Source: Litchfieldia salsa
Lineage (GTDB): Bacteria; Bacillota; Bacilli; Bacillales; Bacillaceae_L
Assembly: GCF_900104555.1 (NCBI RefSeq)
Contig: NZ_FNJU01000003.1
Location: 434,001-498,000 of the forward strand
Reading direction: 5' to 3'
Length of the DNA: 64,000 nt
The notes below the pieces were generated by a model. The model did no database searches and had not been told where the DNA came from. It worked only from the letters and a program-made list of their open reading frames with translations. The translations under genes were made by a program, and so were the position numbers. Positions 36,654 through 45,853 of this stretch are shown in pieces. How positions within the stretch are numbered: position 1 is the first letter of the stretch; each line of letters begins with the position of its first letter.

Positions 36654-38302
36654 TGAACCAAGACACTAAAGTAAATTCTTTAGATGCAAAATTATCAATG
36701 GCTCATATTTATGTTGCCTTTATCGCCTTAGTACTTGGTGGGACTGCAGGTCTTCTTCAAACCCTTGTTCGTTCTGGTCAGTTTATACTACCTGCAGGAA
36801 TTGGCTATTATCAATTACTTACAGTACACGGAGTACTCCTAGGTCTTGTCCTTACTACCTTTTTTATTATTGGATTTCTGTTTGCTGGGTTAAGTAAAAC
36901 ATCGGGTACTCTCTCAAACAGGATTCGATTTTACGGTTGGGTTGGATTTTGGTTAATGACTTTCGGTACAGCATTAACTGCATCAGCAATCTTAACAGGT
37001 AAGGCATCTGTCTTATATACATTTTATGCCCCACTTATGGCTCATCCTACTTTTTATATTGGGTTAGCGCTAGTGGTTGTTGGTAGCTGGGTAAGCGGAT
37101 TTGCGATGTTCATCCATTTTGCAAAATGGAAAAAGCTTAATCCGGGTCAAGCATCTCCATTATTGAGTTATATGGCGATTGCTACCATGATATTATGGTT
37201 AATTGCAACATTAGGTGTTGCTGCCACTGTATTAATACAATATATTCCTTGGTCTTTAGGCTTGGTGGATACGATTGATGTGCTGATAAGTCGTACGCTG
37301 TTTTGGTATTTCGGGCACCCACTCGTTTACTTTTGGTTACTTCCTGCTTATATGGCTTGGTATGTGATCATACCAAAGATTATCGGTGGAAAAATATTCT
37401 CGGATTCATTGGCAAGATTATCTTTTGTTTTATTCTTACTATTCTCAATCCCGGTAGGATTTCATCATCAGTTAACAGAACCTGGTATTGCACCTTCTTG
37501 GAAGTATTTACAGGTCGTACTAACATTTTTAGTTATTATCCCTTCCTTAATGACAGCATTTTCTATGTTTGCCACGTTCGAAATGTATGGTCGTTCAAAG
37601 GGTGCTACTGGATTATTTGGCTGGTTTCGTAAATTACCATGGGGAGATGCAAGGTTCTTCGCACCCTTCATGGGAATGCTAATATTTATTCCTGCAGGTG
37701 CTGGAGGGATCATTAACGCAAGTCATCAGTTAAACCAAGTTGTGCATAATACGATATGGGTAACAGGACATTTCCACCTAACAGTTGCGACAACAGTATT
37801 GTTAACGTTCTTTGGAATTGCCTATTGGTTAATTCCTCACTTAACTGGAAGAATCATGACTAAAGCGATGAATAAATTAGCGATTGTTCAGACAATCGTT
37901 TGGGTGATTGGAATGACATTTATGTCATCTGCTATGCATTTTGCAGGACTGCTAGGAGCACCACGTCGTTCTGCGTTCTCTACCTACGGTGATTCTGCAC
38001 AAGCTTTAGAATGGATTCCATATCAAATCGCTCAAGCTATTGGTGGAACAATTCTTTTTATCGGAATCATATTAATTATTGTTATCGTAGCTAATCTTGC
38101 TTTCTTTGCACCTAAAGGTGAAACAGAATTCCCAATAGGTGAAGTCGAAGAAGCAGCCGAAAAAACACCAATGATACTAGAAAACTGGAAATTGTGGGTT
38201 GGTATCATTATCGCTCTAATTCTAGTGGCATACACGGTTCCATTTATCGAAATGATCCAACACGCTCCACCAGGATCAAAAGGCTTTAGTAACTTATTAT
38301 AA
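36650..38302 (+). CDS. cbaA: Cytochrome ba3 oxidase subunit I
   Basis: 550 residues, about 12-13 membrane helices. Haem and CuB ligands: TVHGVLLG, WYFGHPLVYFWLLPAY with the His-Tyr pair, GFHHQLTEPG, and HNTIWVTGHFHLTV. The helix VI/VII pattern is that of the B-type (ba3) group rather than A-type. It pumps protons while reducing oxygen, often at low oxygen levels. Three-gene operon IIa-II-I. No haem O/A synthase lies nearby. Confidence 0.94.
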   Translation: MMNQDTKVNSLDAKLSMAHIYVAFIALVLGGTAGLLQTLVRSGQFILPAGIGYYQLLTVHGVLLGLVLTTFFIIGFLFAGLSKTSGTLSNRIRFYGWVGFWLMTFGTALTASAILTGKASVLYTFYAPLMAHPTFYIGLALVVVGSWVSGFAMFIHFAKWKKLNPGQASPLLSYMAIATMILWLIATLGVAATVLIQYIPWSLGLVDTIDVLISRTLFWYFGHPLVYFWLLPAYMAWYVIIPKIIGGKIFSDSLARLSFVLFLLFSIPVGFHHQLTEPGIAPSWKYLQVVLTFLVIIPSLMTAFSMFATFEMYGRSKGATGLFGWFRKLPWGDARFFAPFMGMLIFIPAGAGGIINASHQLNQVVHNTIWVTGHFHLTVATTVLLTFFGIAYWLIPHLTGRIMTKAMNKLAIVQTIVWVIGMTFMSSAMHFAGLLGAPRRSAFSTYGDSAQALEWIPYQIAQAIGGTILFIGIILIIVIVANLAFFAPKGETEFPIGEVEEAAEKTPMILENWKLWVGIIIALILVAYTVPFIEMIQHAPPGSKGFSNLL

Positions 38303-38325
38303 ATAAATTAATAGTATCAGTTAAC

Positions 38326-38376
38326 AAAAAAGAAGCTGTCCTCTAGTGCAAACGAACACTTGTGACAGCTTCTTTT
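38326..38376. terminator. Bidirectional terminator between oxidase and ypwA
   Basis: AAAAGAAGCTGTC and GACAGCTTCTTTT arms with a roughly 20-base loop. Confidence 0.85.
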
Positions 38377-38380
38377 ACTT

Positions 38381-39892
38381 TTACAATTTATAAATATTCT
38401 TGTACTTTTCCTGCAAATAGGTAATTAGATGTTGGGCGTTTAACCCTTCCCCTGTAACATCTTGTAGTATTTCAAGAGGCTTTTTTGATTTTCCAAATTG
38501 ATGTACTTTTTCGGTCAACCATTGCTTAACTGGAAGCAAGTCGCCTTCTTCTAATAAAACATCAAAGTTCGGAATATCCTTTAGCATTGCTTGTTTGATT
38601 TGTGCAGCATAGATATATCCCAACGCATAAGAAGGAAAATAACCAAAACTTCCTCCTGACCAATGAACATCCTGTAATACACCTTTAGCATCACTTTCAG
38701 GTCTTATTCCTAAGTAGTCTTCGTATTTCTTATTCCATATTTCTGGTAAGTCCTTTACTTCAATCTCACCATTAAAAAGACCCTTTTCAATTTCATATCG
38801 AATCATTATATGTAGAGTGTATGTTAGCTCATCAGCTTCGATTCGAATAAGTGAAGGTTTAGATTCATTTATAGCTTGGTAAAACTCATTTAACGAAACA
38901 TGATCAAATTGTCCAGTCGAAAATTCTTTTAAAAGCTCATAATTCTTCTTCCAAAACGAAAAATTTCTACCAACAAAATTCTCATAAAATAATGATTGTG
39001 ATTCATGAATCCCCATTGAAGTACCCGTACACAATAATGTCCCAATAAACTTATCTGAAATATTCTGTTCATAAAGAGCATGGCCACACTCATGGATAGT
39101 ACCAAAAACAGCAGTTCTAAAATCGTGTTCATCATAATTTGTTGTAATACGGACATCACCAGGATTTAAGCCTGTTGCAAAAGGATGTACCGTTTCATCC
39201 AATCGACCTGCATCAAAGTTATACCCTAATCTTTCTAAAAGCTCTAAGCTTAACTTTCGTTGTGCTTCTTTAGGAAAATACTGAGATAGAAATGACGTGT
39301 TGGGTTTGTTATTTGACTCAGCGATTTGCTGAACTAATGGAACAATACTCTCTCTTAGTTGATCAAACACTTTGTCAATTATTTCGACAGTTACACCAGG
39401 CTCGTACATATCTAACAGCGTATTGTATTTATTTCCTTCATAACCCCAATATTCAATAAATCTTTTATTATATTCAACAAGCTTTTCTAGGTATGGTTGG
39501 AAAAGTGAAAAATTATCTTCAGCTTTTGCATCTTCCCAAATAGATTCTGCTTTAGATTGCAGAATGACATATTCTTTATATTCATCTTGTGGTATTTTTT
39601 TATTTCGATCATACTCTTTCTTACATTCGCTAAGTGTTTTAGATGTAACTTCGCAAAGATCTCCACTGTCTGCTAATGGTGTAAGCTTAGAAATATAAGC
39701 CGCCATTTCTTGAGAAGTTGACATTTTAAACACTTCTGTAGAAAGCATTCCGATGACCTCAGAGCGTTGTTCAACGCCTTTCTTTGGTGCACCTGTACGT
39801 AAATCCCAATACATTAAACCAATTGCTTCGTTATAACTTGTCATTTTTTTCACATAATCTAAAAATTGCTTTTCAGCTTTTATATCATTCAT
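38381..39892 (-). CDS. ypwA: YpwA, M32 metallocarboxypeptidase
   Basis: 503 residues, Taq-type carboxypeptidase. The zinc motif HECGH is in GTIHECGHALYEQ (about 264), and further family blocks are visible (HESQSLFYENFVGR and RYEIEKGLFNGEI). It removes C-terminal residues from peptides in the cytoplasm. AAGGGG precedes the ATG. First gene of the ypwA-ypvA order kept from B. subtilis. Confidence 0.95.
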   Translation of the reverse strand: MNDIKAEKQFLDYVKKMTSYNEAIGLMYWDLRTGAPKKGVEQRSEVIGMLSTEVFKMSTSQEMAAYISKLTPLADSGDLCEVTSKTLSECKKEYDRNKKIPQDEYKEYVILQSKAESIWEDAKAEDNFSLFQPYLEKLVEYNKRFIEYWGYEGNKYNTLLDMYEPGVTVEIIDKVFDQLRESIVPLVQQIAESNNKPNTSFLSQYFPKEAQRKLSLELLERLGYNFDAGRLDETVHPFATGLNPGDVRITTNYDEHDFRTAVFGTIHECGHALYEQNISDKFIGTLLCTGTSMGIHESQSLFYENFVGRNFSFWKKNYELLKEFSTGQFDHVSLNEFYQAINESKPSLIRIEADELTYTLHIMIRYEIEKGLFNGEIEVKDLPEIWNKKYEDYLGIRPESDAKGVLQDVHWSGGSFGYFPSYALGYIYAAQIKQAMLKDIPNFDVLLEEGDLLPVKQWLTEKVHQFGKSKKPLEILQDVTGEGLNAQHLITYLQEKYKNIYKL

Positions 39893-39914
39893 GTTCTTCG
39901 TCCCCTTAATATTT

Positions 39915-41852
39915 TTATTTATTCATTTGGACTGAAGTTGGTAATACATTTAGAATTTTCTCTTGAACAGCAGGATTTAATTCTTTAGAACCAAATATGG
40001 TTATAATCCCTTGGTCTTGATGTGTGCGGATTAAACGTCCAATACCCTGTCTTAGTCTAAGAATCATGTACGGAACATCCACTTCTAAGAAAGGATCATT
40101 AACCGACTTTCTCTTCGCCTGAAAAACAGGATCATTGGGTGGAAAAGGAACTGACCAAATAATGACATTTGATAATGATGGTCCTGGTATATCTAAACCT
40201 TCCCATAAATTCACAGAGCAAAGAATACTTTCCTCGTTATTTTGAAAGGTGGATACAAGCTCACTTATTTCTTTCTCCCCTTCAAATAAAAAGCTAAAGT
40301 CCGTCTTTCCTTGTACTTGATTTTTGAATAAAGCTAACTCTTCTTTTGAATTAAATAAAATCAATGCTCGTCCATTCGTTTCCTTAATTTGTTCAAGAGT
40401 GTAATCAAATTTCTCAATGAAACCTTTGTCACCTTCTGATACTTTAGGAAAGAAGATCTTCATTTGCTCATCATAATCAAATGGCGACGCCACTGAGAAT
40501 GATTGATAGTCTTTAATTCCTAGACTGGACGCTATGTAATCAAATGATTTATCTTCTGATAAAGTAGCTGAAGAGAATATAAACGGCATGGTCTTTGAAA
40601 ATACTTTTTCACTTAAAACATCTTTAACCGCTCTTGGCATAATCACAAGTGTCTCTTGTTTAGCATCTGTTTCTACCCAACTAATCACATCTGATTCTTT
40701 AAGTAAGAGGTTTATTGAAAATTCCATTTGGTCAATATATTCGTCCACAATATTTAACTCATAATGATCAATTGTAAATAACTGACTTTCATAAACCAAT
40801 CCTTCGCCAATCCCTATTAGATGGTTATGTAATGCTTTGGCAGCTTTTATTAAATCAGGAACAAAATTCACTTCTTTACGACTAGAACCTTTTACCGGAC
40901 TAGAGTGATCTCTTAATAAATCAAAAAAGAAACTATTTTGCTCCAGCGTATCTTCAATGGAAAGTGCAAGTTCTTCTCTTATATCGTTTTCCAAAACCCT
41001 AGTTAATAACGTTTCCAATACTGTTTCGTTTACTCGATAAGTCAGTGCCTTCTGAGCTGAGTATTCTAACAAATGTCCTTCATCAAAAACAACGCAACTA
41101 GCTTCAGGTAATAACGGAAGTTGACCTTCTCTTTTCCGTGAATCAATTGTCCAAATATGCTCCATATAAAAGTCGTGTGAACAAATAATGATGTCAGCAG
41201 CTTTACGATAATGATCTCGAGATAGAGTCTGACCACAGCGATGTCTTACAGGACATGAAAAACAATCCTGGAAAGTATCCCACCCTACTCTTTGCCATTC
41301 CTCATCTGTTAAATGAGGGTAATCTTTTCGATCTCCATAATGGTAGAAATTTTGTAATGTTGTTGCGTTTCCGACAAATTCTGGGAGATCTGCATGAATA
41401 TCGAAATACACATCTAAATCATGAACCTCTATTGCTTTATCTAACTTCTGAAGACATAAATATTGATCCTGTGATTTGGCTAAACGTACATCAATATTTA
41501 ATTCTAATGCTTCTGAGAGTTTTGCTATATCCCCCTCTTTTTTTACAAGTTGTTCAATGAGTGATTCATCCGCACAGGATATGATAGCAGGTTTCCCAAC
41601 ATATCTTGCATAACAAATAGCATATAGAAGATATACAATGGTTTTTCCTGTTCCAACACCAGCTTCAGCAAATACAACTGCTTTCTCTTTAAAGGCACGT
41701 TCAAGTTGAAAAGCCATGAAGACTTGCTCATCACGAAGCTCGAAACCTTTTTCAGGAAGGATATCGTAAAACACATCACCAATCCATTCATTAAATTTAT
41801 CATAAAAATTTTCTGTCTTCGATATTTCAAAAGGTAATCGTTCACGTAACAT
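39915..41852 (-). CDS. ypvA: YpvA, DinG/XPD-type helicase
   Basis: About 645 residues from ATG at 41852 (GGAGG upstream; the frame is open for 10 more codons). Walker A AEAGVGTGKT, box II VVFDEGH, SATL, LFNSKEEL and a final RLRQGIGRLIRT. Cys in YLCLQK, CFSC and HRCGQ may form the iron-sulfur site of XPD-like enzymes. Probably unwinds DNA 5'-3'. B. subtilis YpvA is described as a DinG-like helicase. Confidence 0.9.
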   Translation of the reverse strand: MLRERLPFEISKTENFYDKFNEWIGDVFYDILPEKGFELRDEQVFMAFQLERAFKEKAVVFAEAGVGTGKTIVYLLYAICYARYVGKPAIISCADESLIEQLVKKEGDIAKLSEALELNIDVRLAKSQDQYLCLQKLDKAIEVHDLDVYFDIHADLPEFVGNATTLQNFYHYGDRKDYPHLTDEEWQRVGWDTFQDCFSCPVRHRCGQTLSRDHYRKAADIIICSHDFYMEHIWTIDSRKREGQLPLLPEASCVVFDEGHLLEYSAQKALTYRVNETVLETLLTRVLENDIREELALSIEDTLEQNSFFFDLLRDHSSPVKGSSRKEVNFVPDLIKAAKALHNHLIGIGEGLVYESQLFTIDHYELNIVDEYIDQMEFSINLLLKESDVISWVETDAKQETLVIMPRAVKDVLSEKVFSKTMPFIFSSATLSEDKSFDYIASSLGIKDYQSFSVASPFDYDEQMKIFFPKVSEGDKGFIEKFDYTLEQIKETNGRALILFNSKEELALFKNQVQGKTDFSFLFEGEKEISELVSTFQNNEESILCSVNLWEGLDIPGPSLSNVIIWSVPFPPNDPVFQAKRKSVNDPFLEVDVPYMILRLRQGIGRLIRTHQDQGIITIFGSKELNPAVQEKILNVLPTSVQMNK

Positions 41853-41974
41853 AAGTATTTTTCCTCCAGCCATATATAACACTAATTTATTATTATCTGA
41901 TATATTGATATTGTAGTCAATCTAAATGAAATAAAACGTAAAAAGGAATAGTCTAGCAAGTACCCTAATATCAA

Positions 41975-42002
41975 ATAAAAAAACCTGGCATTTGCCAAGT
42001 TA
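41975..42002 (-). terminator. Terminator after yptA-position gene
   Basis: AACTTGGCA and TGCCAGGTT pair, then T7 on the minus strand. The stem includes the stop codon of the gene. Confidence 0.75.
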
Positions 42003-42194
42003 TGTTTGATTCTGGTATGTCATGTTTTCATCAGCTAGACGGGTTAAATATACCTTATCAACTGACATTGCAATTGATAATGCTTGTAAGAGATCTTCTT
42101 TTGCTTGATCCAATGATGCTATTCCTTCATTTTCCAAAGCCAAAGTTGATGACTGTAAAGCCTTATTAATTACATCAAATTGTAGTTGGTCCAT
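42000..42194 (-). CDS. Small helical protein in the yptA position
   Basis: 64 residues from ATG at 42194 (CAGGAGTG upstream). The longer frame has no binding site. All-helical and acidic (LQSSTLALENEGIASLDQAKEDLLQALS), no Cys. The place between ypvA and ypsC and the size agree with yptA of B. subtilis, but I cannot confirm homology. The function is unknown. Confidence 0.65.
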   Translation of the reverse strand: MDQLQFDVINKALQSSTLALENEGIASLDQAKEDLLQALSIAMSVDKVYLTRLADENMTYQNQT

Positions 42195-42365
42195 TGTAAT
42201 CACTCCTGTTTGATTTTGCGTTCGTGCAAAACGAATAATAAACATTTTATGTGAGAACAAACCAACTTATTCATAACAAAATAAAAAACTTGAAGTTGTT
42301 TTAAATCATATATCATTTAACTGTTTGAGACTGACCTTTTTTTGCATCAGTCTCATGCTATTAAT

Positions 42366-43505
42366 TTATGTCGTTCTTGGTGGACGCTTCCCCCAATATT
42401 GATAATAATCCGTTCGGATAAATCCGTTAAATAATTTACGCTTTTTAGTAGCAGGTTTCCCGTAAAGCTTCTCGAAATCAGGATTCGAAGTTAACATATA
42501 GATTGACCATGTATCTAGCGGAGCAAACGCGCGTCCCATTGCCTTATACATTTCTTCAACTTCCTTTTTCTCACCTATACGTTCACCATATGGAGGGTTT
42601 CCTACGATTACCCCGTATTGCTTTTTCGTCGTGAAGTCTCTGACCTGCATTTGTTTGAAGTTAATTAAATCAGCAAAACCAGCCTCTTCAGCATTATTCG
42701 TTGCGATATCAACCATCCTATGGTCAATATCAAACCCCTGAATATCAAGTGGTTGGTCATACTTCGCTAAATCCTCAACCTCTTGTCTCGCTTCATCCCA
42801 ATTTGCTTTACCTACCCAATCCCAACTCTCTGAGGCGAAATCACGATTAAAACCAGGAGCTATGTTTTGACCTATTAAAGCAGCTTCAATTGGGATTGTT
42901 CCCGATCCACAAAACGGATCGACAAATGGTTTATCAGGTGTCCAATTTGTTAATTTAATTAAGGTTGCGGCAAGGGTTTCTTTTAATGGCGCTTCACCTT
43001 GTCCAACTCGGTATCCGCGTTTATGTAAACCTACACCACTCGTGTCCAATGTCAATGTCACAGTATCTTTAAGAAGAGCAACTTCAATCCGACAAAAAGC
43101 TCCTGTTTCCTCGAACCACCCATCCTTACGGTAGTGCTTTTTAAGGCTATCTACAACGGCTTTTTTAACAATACTTTGACAGTCAGATACACTGAATAAC
43201 GTCGATTTTACAGATTTACCGATAACTGGGAATTCAGCATCCTCAGGAATATACTGACCCCAATTCAAAGCCTTTGTTTTTTCAAATAACTCATCAAAAG
43301 TCGTTGCCTTGAATTCTCCAACCTTTAATTTAATTCGATCTGCTGTTCTTAACCACAAATTTGCTCGGCATATTGCCTTTTCATCCGCTACAAAAATCAC
43401 TTTTCCATTTTCCACAGTACATTCATAACCTAAATCTTGAACCTCTTTTGCGACGACCGATTCAATTCCCATTGCAGCTGTTGCGATAAGTGTAACTTGT
43501 CCCAT
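42366..43505 (-). CDS. ypsC: YpsC, RlmL-like rRNA methyltransferase
   Basis: 379 residues. N-terminal THUMP-type domain (about 60-160), then a methyltransferase core with FVDPFCGSGTIPIEAA and VGNPPYGERIG (N-P-P-Y, used for guanine N2). The family methylates 23S rRNA like E. coli RlmL. AGGTG start. Synteny with gpsB is kept. Confidence 0.92.
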   Translation of the reverse strand: MGQVTLIATAAMGIESVVAKEVQDLGYECTVENGKVIFVADEKAICRANLWLRTADRIKLKVGEFKATTFDELFEKTKALNWGQYIPEDAEFPVIGKSVKSTLFSVSDCQSIVKKAVVDSLKKHYRKDGWFEETGAFCRIEVALLKDTVTLTLDTSGVGLHKRGYRVGQGEAPLKETLAATLIKLTNWTPDKPFVDPFCGSGTIPIEAALIGQNIAPGFNRDFASESWDWVGKANWDEARQEVEDLAKYDQPLDIQGFDIDHRMVDIATNNAEEAGFADLINFKQMQVRDFTTKKQYGVIVGNPPYGERIGEKKEVEEMYKAMGRAFAPLDTWSIYMLTSNPDFEKLYGKPATKKRKLFNGFIRTDYYQYWGKRPPRTT

Positions 43506-43635
43506 ATTATATTCACCTAACTTATCTTTAAATTTATTTACCTATTTTCGTAAACTATGTTGATTTAAAACTCAGGGCTCCGCGTGCAAATTGTCCTACT
43601 AAAAATCTATAATTACTCATTATGTATTATTATAT

Positions 43636-43667
43636 TAATAAAAGCCCTCCATTAAACTGGAGAGCTT
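43636..43667 (-). terminator. Terminator of rnpB
   Basis: AAGCTCTCCAGTTTAATGGAGGGCTT hairpin followed by TTATTAA on the minus strand. Confidence 0.85.
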
Positions 43668-43687
43668 AAATTTGTTAGTTTTTCTAT

Positions 43688-44089
43688 CATCAATAACGCT
43701 CTGTAAGCCATGTTTTGTTCCATTGTACTACAATCGGTAATGAACCTCGTACATAGGTGGTAATCATCTATCTACAGACCTAAATCTGTCCCTCTCATCG
43801 TTCAATTCCTTAGAGAAGGTGCCCCTACCATTATTTGGGTTTCTCGCTCGAGGGGTTTACCTCGTTCCACTCTTGTAATTTCTTACAAGACTTCGTCACT
43901 GTGGCACTTTTCAAAGTATTCAAGCCATATCCAAGGACTTAGGCTTTTTCCCTGCCGTTAGTTCATCACATGAACTACCCTAGCTTATGGTTTCGCTAGG
44001 CACGAACACTACAATCATCTCAGACTGTGCGAGCATGGACTTTCCTCTACAGTTAAAAAACTATAGCGATTACCCGAACGTTATTGATG
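43688..44089 (-). ncRNA. rnpB: RNase P RNA, type B
   Basis: About 400 bases. Minus-strand landmarks match B. subtilis type B RNA: CGTTCGGGTAATCGC near the 5' end, GAGGAAAGTCCATGCTCGCA, AAGTGCCACAGTGACGAAGT, GGTAAACCCCTCGAGCGAGA, TAGATAGATGATT and the 3' GAACAAAACATGGCTTACAG. The ends pair (CATCAATAACG and CGTTATTGATG) as helix P1. This RNA is the catalytic part of the enzyme that trims tRNA 5' ends. Confidence 0.97.
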
Positions 44090-44101
44090 TTAGCATGTAA
44101 T

Positions 44102-44130
44102 ATTATAGTAAAAAATTAAAATTTAATCAA
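44102..44130 (-). promoter_or_regulatory. Sigma-A promoter of rnpB
   Basis: On the minus strand TTGATT, 17-base spacer, perfect TATAAT, located about 13 bases before the RNA start. Confidence 0.8.
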
Positions 44131-44168
44131 GTACTATTGACTGGATCTTTTATCCAGCTCAGGCTCTG

Positions 44169-44462
44169 TTAATCAAATAGTTTACTTCCAAACACATGTT
44201 TTTCAAGATTCGAAAGACGTTTTAAAATATCAAAATTTGTTGTTCCCGATTGAGGAATTGGTTGTTTTTTACTAGTATCCTCTAACTGCCTTCTAAGACG
44301 TAGATTTTCTTGTCGAAGATCTTCAATCACTTGCTGAAATACCTCATAGTCTTTAATAATTAAATCAAGATATTTGTCGACATCTTCTTGCTTGTACCCT
44401 TTAATACCGGATTTAAACTCTTTTTCTAAAATATCTTTAGCGGTTAACTTAATGTTATCCAT
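44169..44462 (-). CDS. gpsB: Cell-division protein GpsB
   Basis: 97 residues from ATG at 44462 (GAGGTG upstream). The DivIVA-like N-domain ([28 protein letters not shown]) is followed by a coiled coil ([23 protein letters not shown]) and a short C-terminal piece. It shuttles PBP1 between septum and side wall in B. subtilis. Convergent with no gene; a weak CTGGAT/ATCCAG hairpin follows. Confidence 0.94.
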   Translation of the reverse strand: MDNIKLTAKDILEKEFKSGIKGYKQEDVDKYLDLIIKDYEVFQQVIEDLRQENLRLRRQLEDTSKKQPIPQSGTTNFDILKRLSNLEKHVFGSKLFD

Positions 44463-44552
44463 ACTCTTCACCTCAATACACTTTCCCCATTGTTCTTAGT
44501 CTATTTTTTCAAATATTCTTCGGGTTGTCAATTTTATCTTTATGTTTGTCTA

Positions 44553-45113
44553 TCAAAAATCATTCCCATTAAATTGTTCCTCTTCTGCAATAACTTGAAG
44601 GTCATAACCATTAATCACCATCAACTCGTATGCAGATTGCTCTGATTCCCGTTTTGCTTGATTATAAATAAATTTTGGACTACCTTCATTTTCGTCATCA
44701 TAAACAATGAGCAACCCATCACTTTTATCAATAAAAAAAGTATTCTTTAGTCTAAATTGAGTTGGGTTTTCATACTTTTTGTTAGTAATGCTATTCGTAT
44801 AATCTGCTTGTGACAGAATAAATTCATACAATTCTTTATTTGATTCATTCCATTTTTCTTCCTGATCAAGAAAAGGCGTAATAACAGCAAGTTTTAATTC
44901 AGGGTGTACCATTTGCAAATCTAGCGTTACCTCTGCAGCCCATAACTCTACCCCTAATTGCCCACTAATAATTACCCACTCTAGACCATCATCTAATAAG
45001 GCCAATAATTTATTTTTTATGGCTTTTTTTATGTAGACTATACCGGGATGTTTTTTATCAAACAACCCTAACTCAAATGGCTTATATCCTGTAATGGCTA
45101 ATACTTTTATCAC
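44553..45113 (-). CDS. ypsA: YpsA (DUF1273, SLOG fold)
   Basis: 186 residues. [16 protein letters not shown] start and [17 protein letters not shown] segments mark the SLOG/Rossmann family that holds YpsA. GTG start after AAGGAGATC. In B. subtilis, overproduction of YpsA affects cell division and oxidative stress. It lies just before gpsB, as in other Firmicutes. Confidence 0.9.
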   Translation of the reverse strand: MIKVLAITGYKPFELGLFDKKHPGIVYIKKAIKNKLLALLDDGLEWVIISGQLGVELWAAEVTLDLQMVHPELKLAVITPFLDQEEKWNESNKELYEFILSQADYTNSITNKKYENPTQFRLKNTFFIDKSDGLLIVYDDENEGSPKFIYNQAKRESEQSAYELMVINGYDLQVIAEEEQFNGNDF

Positions 45114-45144
45114 AAAGATCTCCTTATTGTTACTTTATTAAAAT

Positions 45145-45178
45145 CAAGCAGGAACCCTTCTCCATTTGTTCCTGCTTG
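45145..45178. terminator. Terminator after cotD-like gene
   Basis: CAAGCAGGAAC and GTTCCTGCTTG arms with a T-rich tail on the minus strand. Confidence 0.75.
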
Positions 45179-45192
45179 AAGTGTTTAATAGC

Positions 45193-45483
45193 CTAGCTCT
45201 CAAAATAAGGTGTTGGAGCTATTGGAGCGTTCGGTGGTACTGGAGCTGCTGTTGGTAGCATTCCAGCTGGAGGTGTTGCGCCACAATTGAAATGTTGGCT
45301 AGCCACCTCGTTTGCAAATGATTCAGTGTGTGGATAATAGTGTAAATGGTCATATTTATGGTGATTCACATTTTGTGTGTGTGTTGGGTGAATATGTGGT
45401 ACGATTGTCTTTTGGTACGTATTCTGAACACAGCACTTCGTAGGATAAACAATTGGTGGTAATACATTAGGTCTAAAATGCAT
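45193..45483 (-). CDS. cotD: CotD-family spore coat protein
   Basis: About 96 residues from ATG at 45483 (AAAGGAG upstream). Rich in His, Pro and Tyr: HFRPNVLPPIVYPTKCC and the HIHPTHTQNVNHHKYDHLHYYPHTES type of segment. The CotD family sits in the inner spore coat. Late mother-cell expression is expected in this family; no promoter was assigned. Confidence 0.88.
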   Translation of the reverse strand: MHFRPNVLPPIVYPTKCCVQNTYQKTIVPHIHPTHTQNVNHHKYDHLHYYPHTESFANEVASQHFNCGATPPAGMLPTAAPVPPNAPIAPTPYFES

Positions 45484-45552
45484 AATTAATAATCTCCTTT
45501 CAATTTTCATCTGTCTTTCACTAACAACTTATGAAAAAAGTGAGATACATGT

Positions 45553-45681
45553 ACTAATGCAAACACCTATTTTTTAAAAAAACTTTTATAAAAATGCATA
45601 AAATCCTTCTTTTACTCCAGTTAATACTAAAAAGATAAGAGTAACCACAACAAAATATAAAATGAAAACTGCTTTATACAC
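45553..45681 (-). CDS. 42-residue membrane peptide, doubtful
   Basis: GTG start after GGAGAGAG, upstream of cotD on the same strand. One hydrophobic helix (KAVFILYFVVVTLIFLVLTG) then a Lys/Phe-rich tail. No known family. The promoter is unclear. Confidence 0.35.
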
Positions 45682-45853
45682 TGCTCTCTCTCCAATTTAA
45701 TCAATTTATTTCTATACTCATAACAATTCTCTATTTTACAAGGTTTTACACAATTCTACAACGTTAAATAAATCAAGGACTAATTTTCATCGATTTCGAC
45801 ATCTAAACTGCGAAAAAACACTATTCGTGCGCTTACCCGGGGAATAATTCGAT

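Noticed and set aside
41255-41845. 100-codon frames on both strands
   Set aside because: They lie within ypvA; composition is not protein-like.
42302-42358. GAGACTGA/TCAGTCTC hairpin after ypsC
   Set aside because: No T-run follows the stem in the direction of ypsC, so it was not called a terminator.
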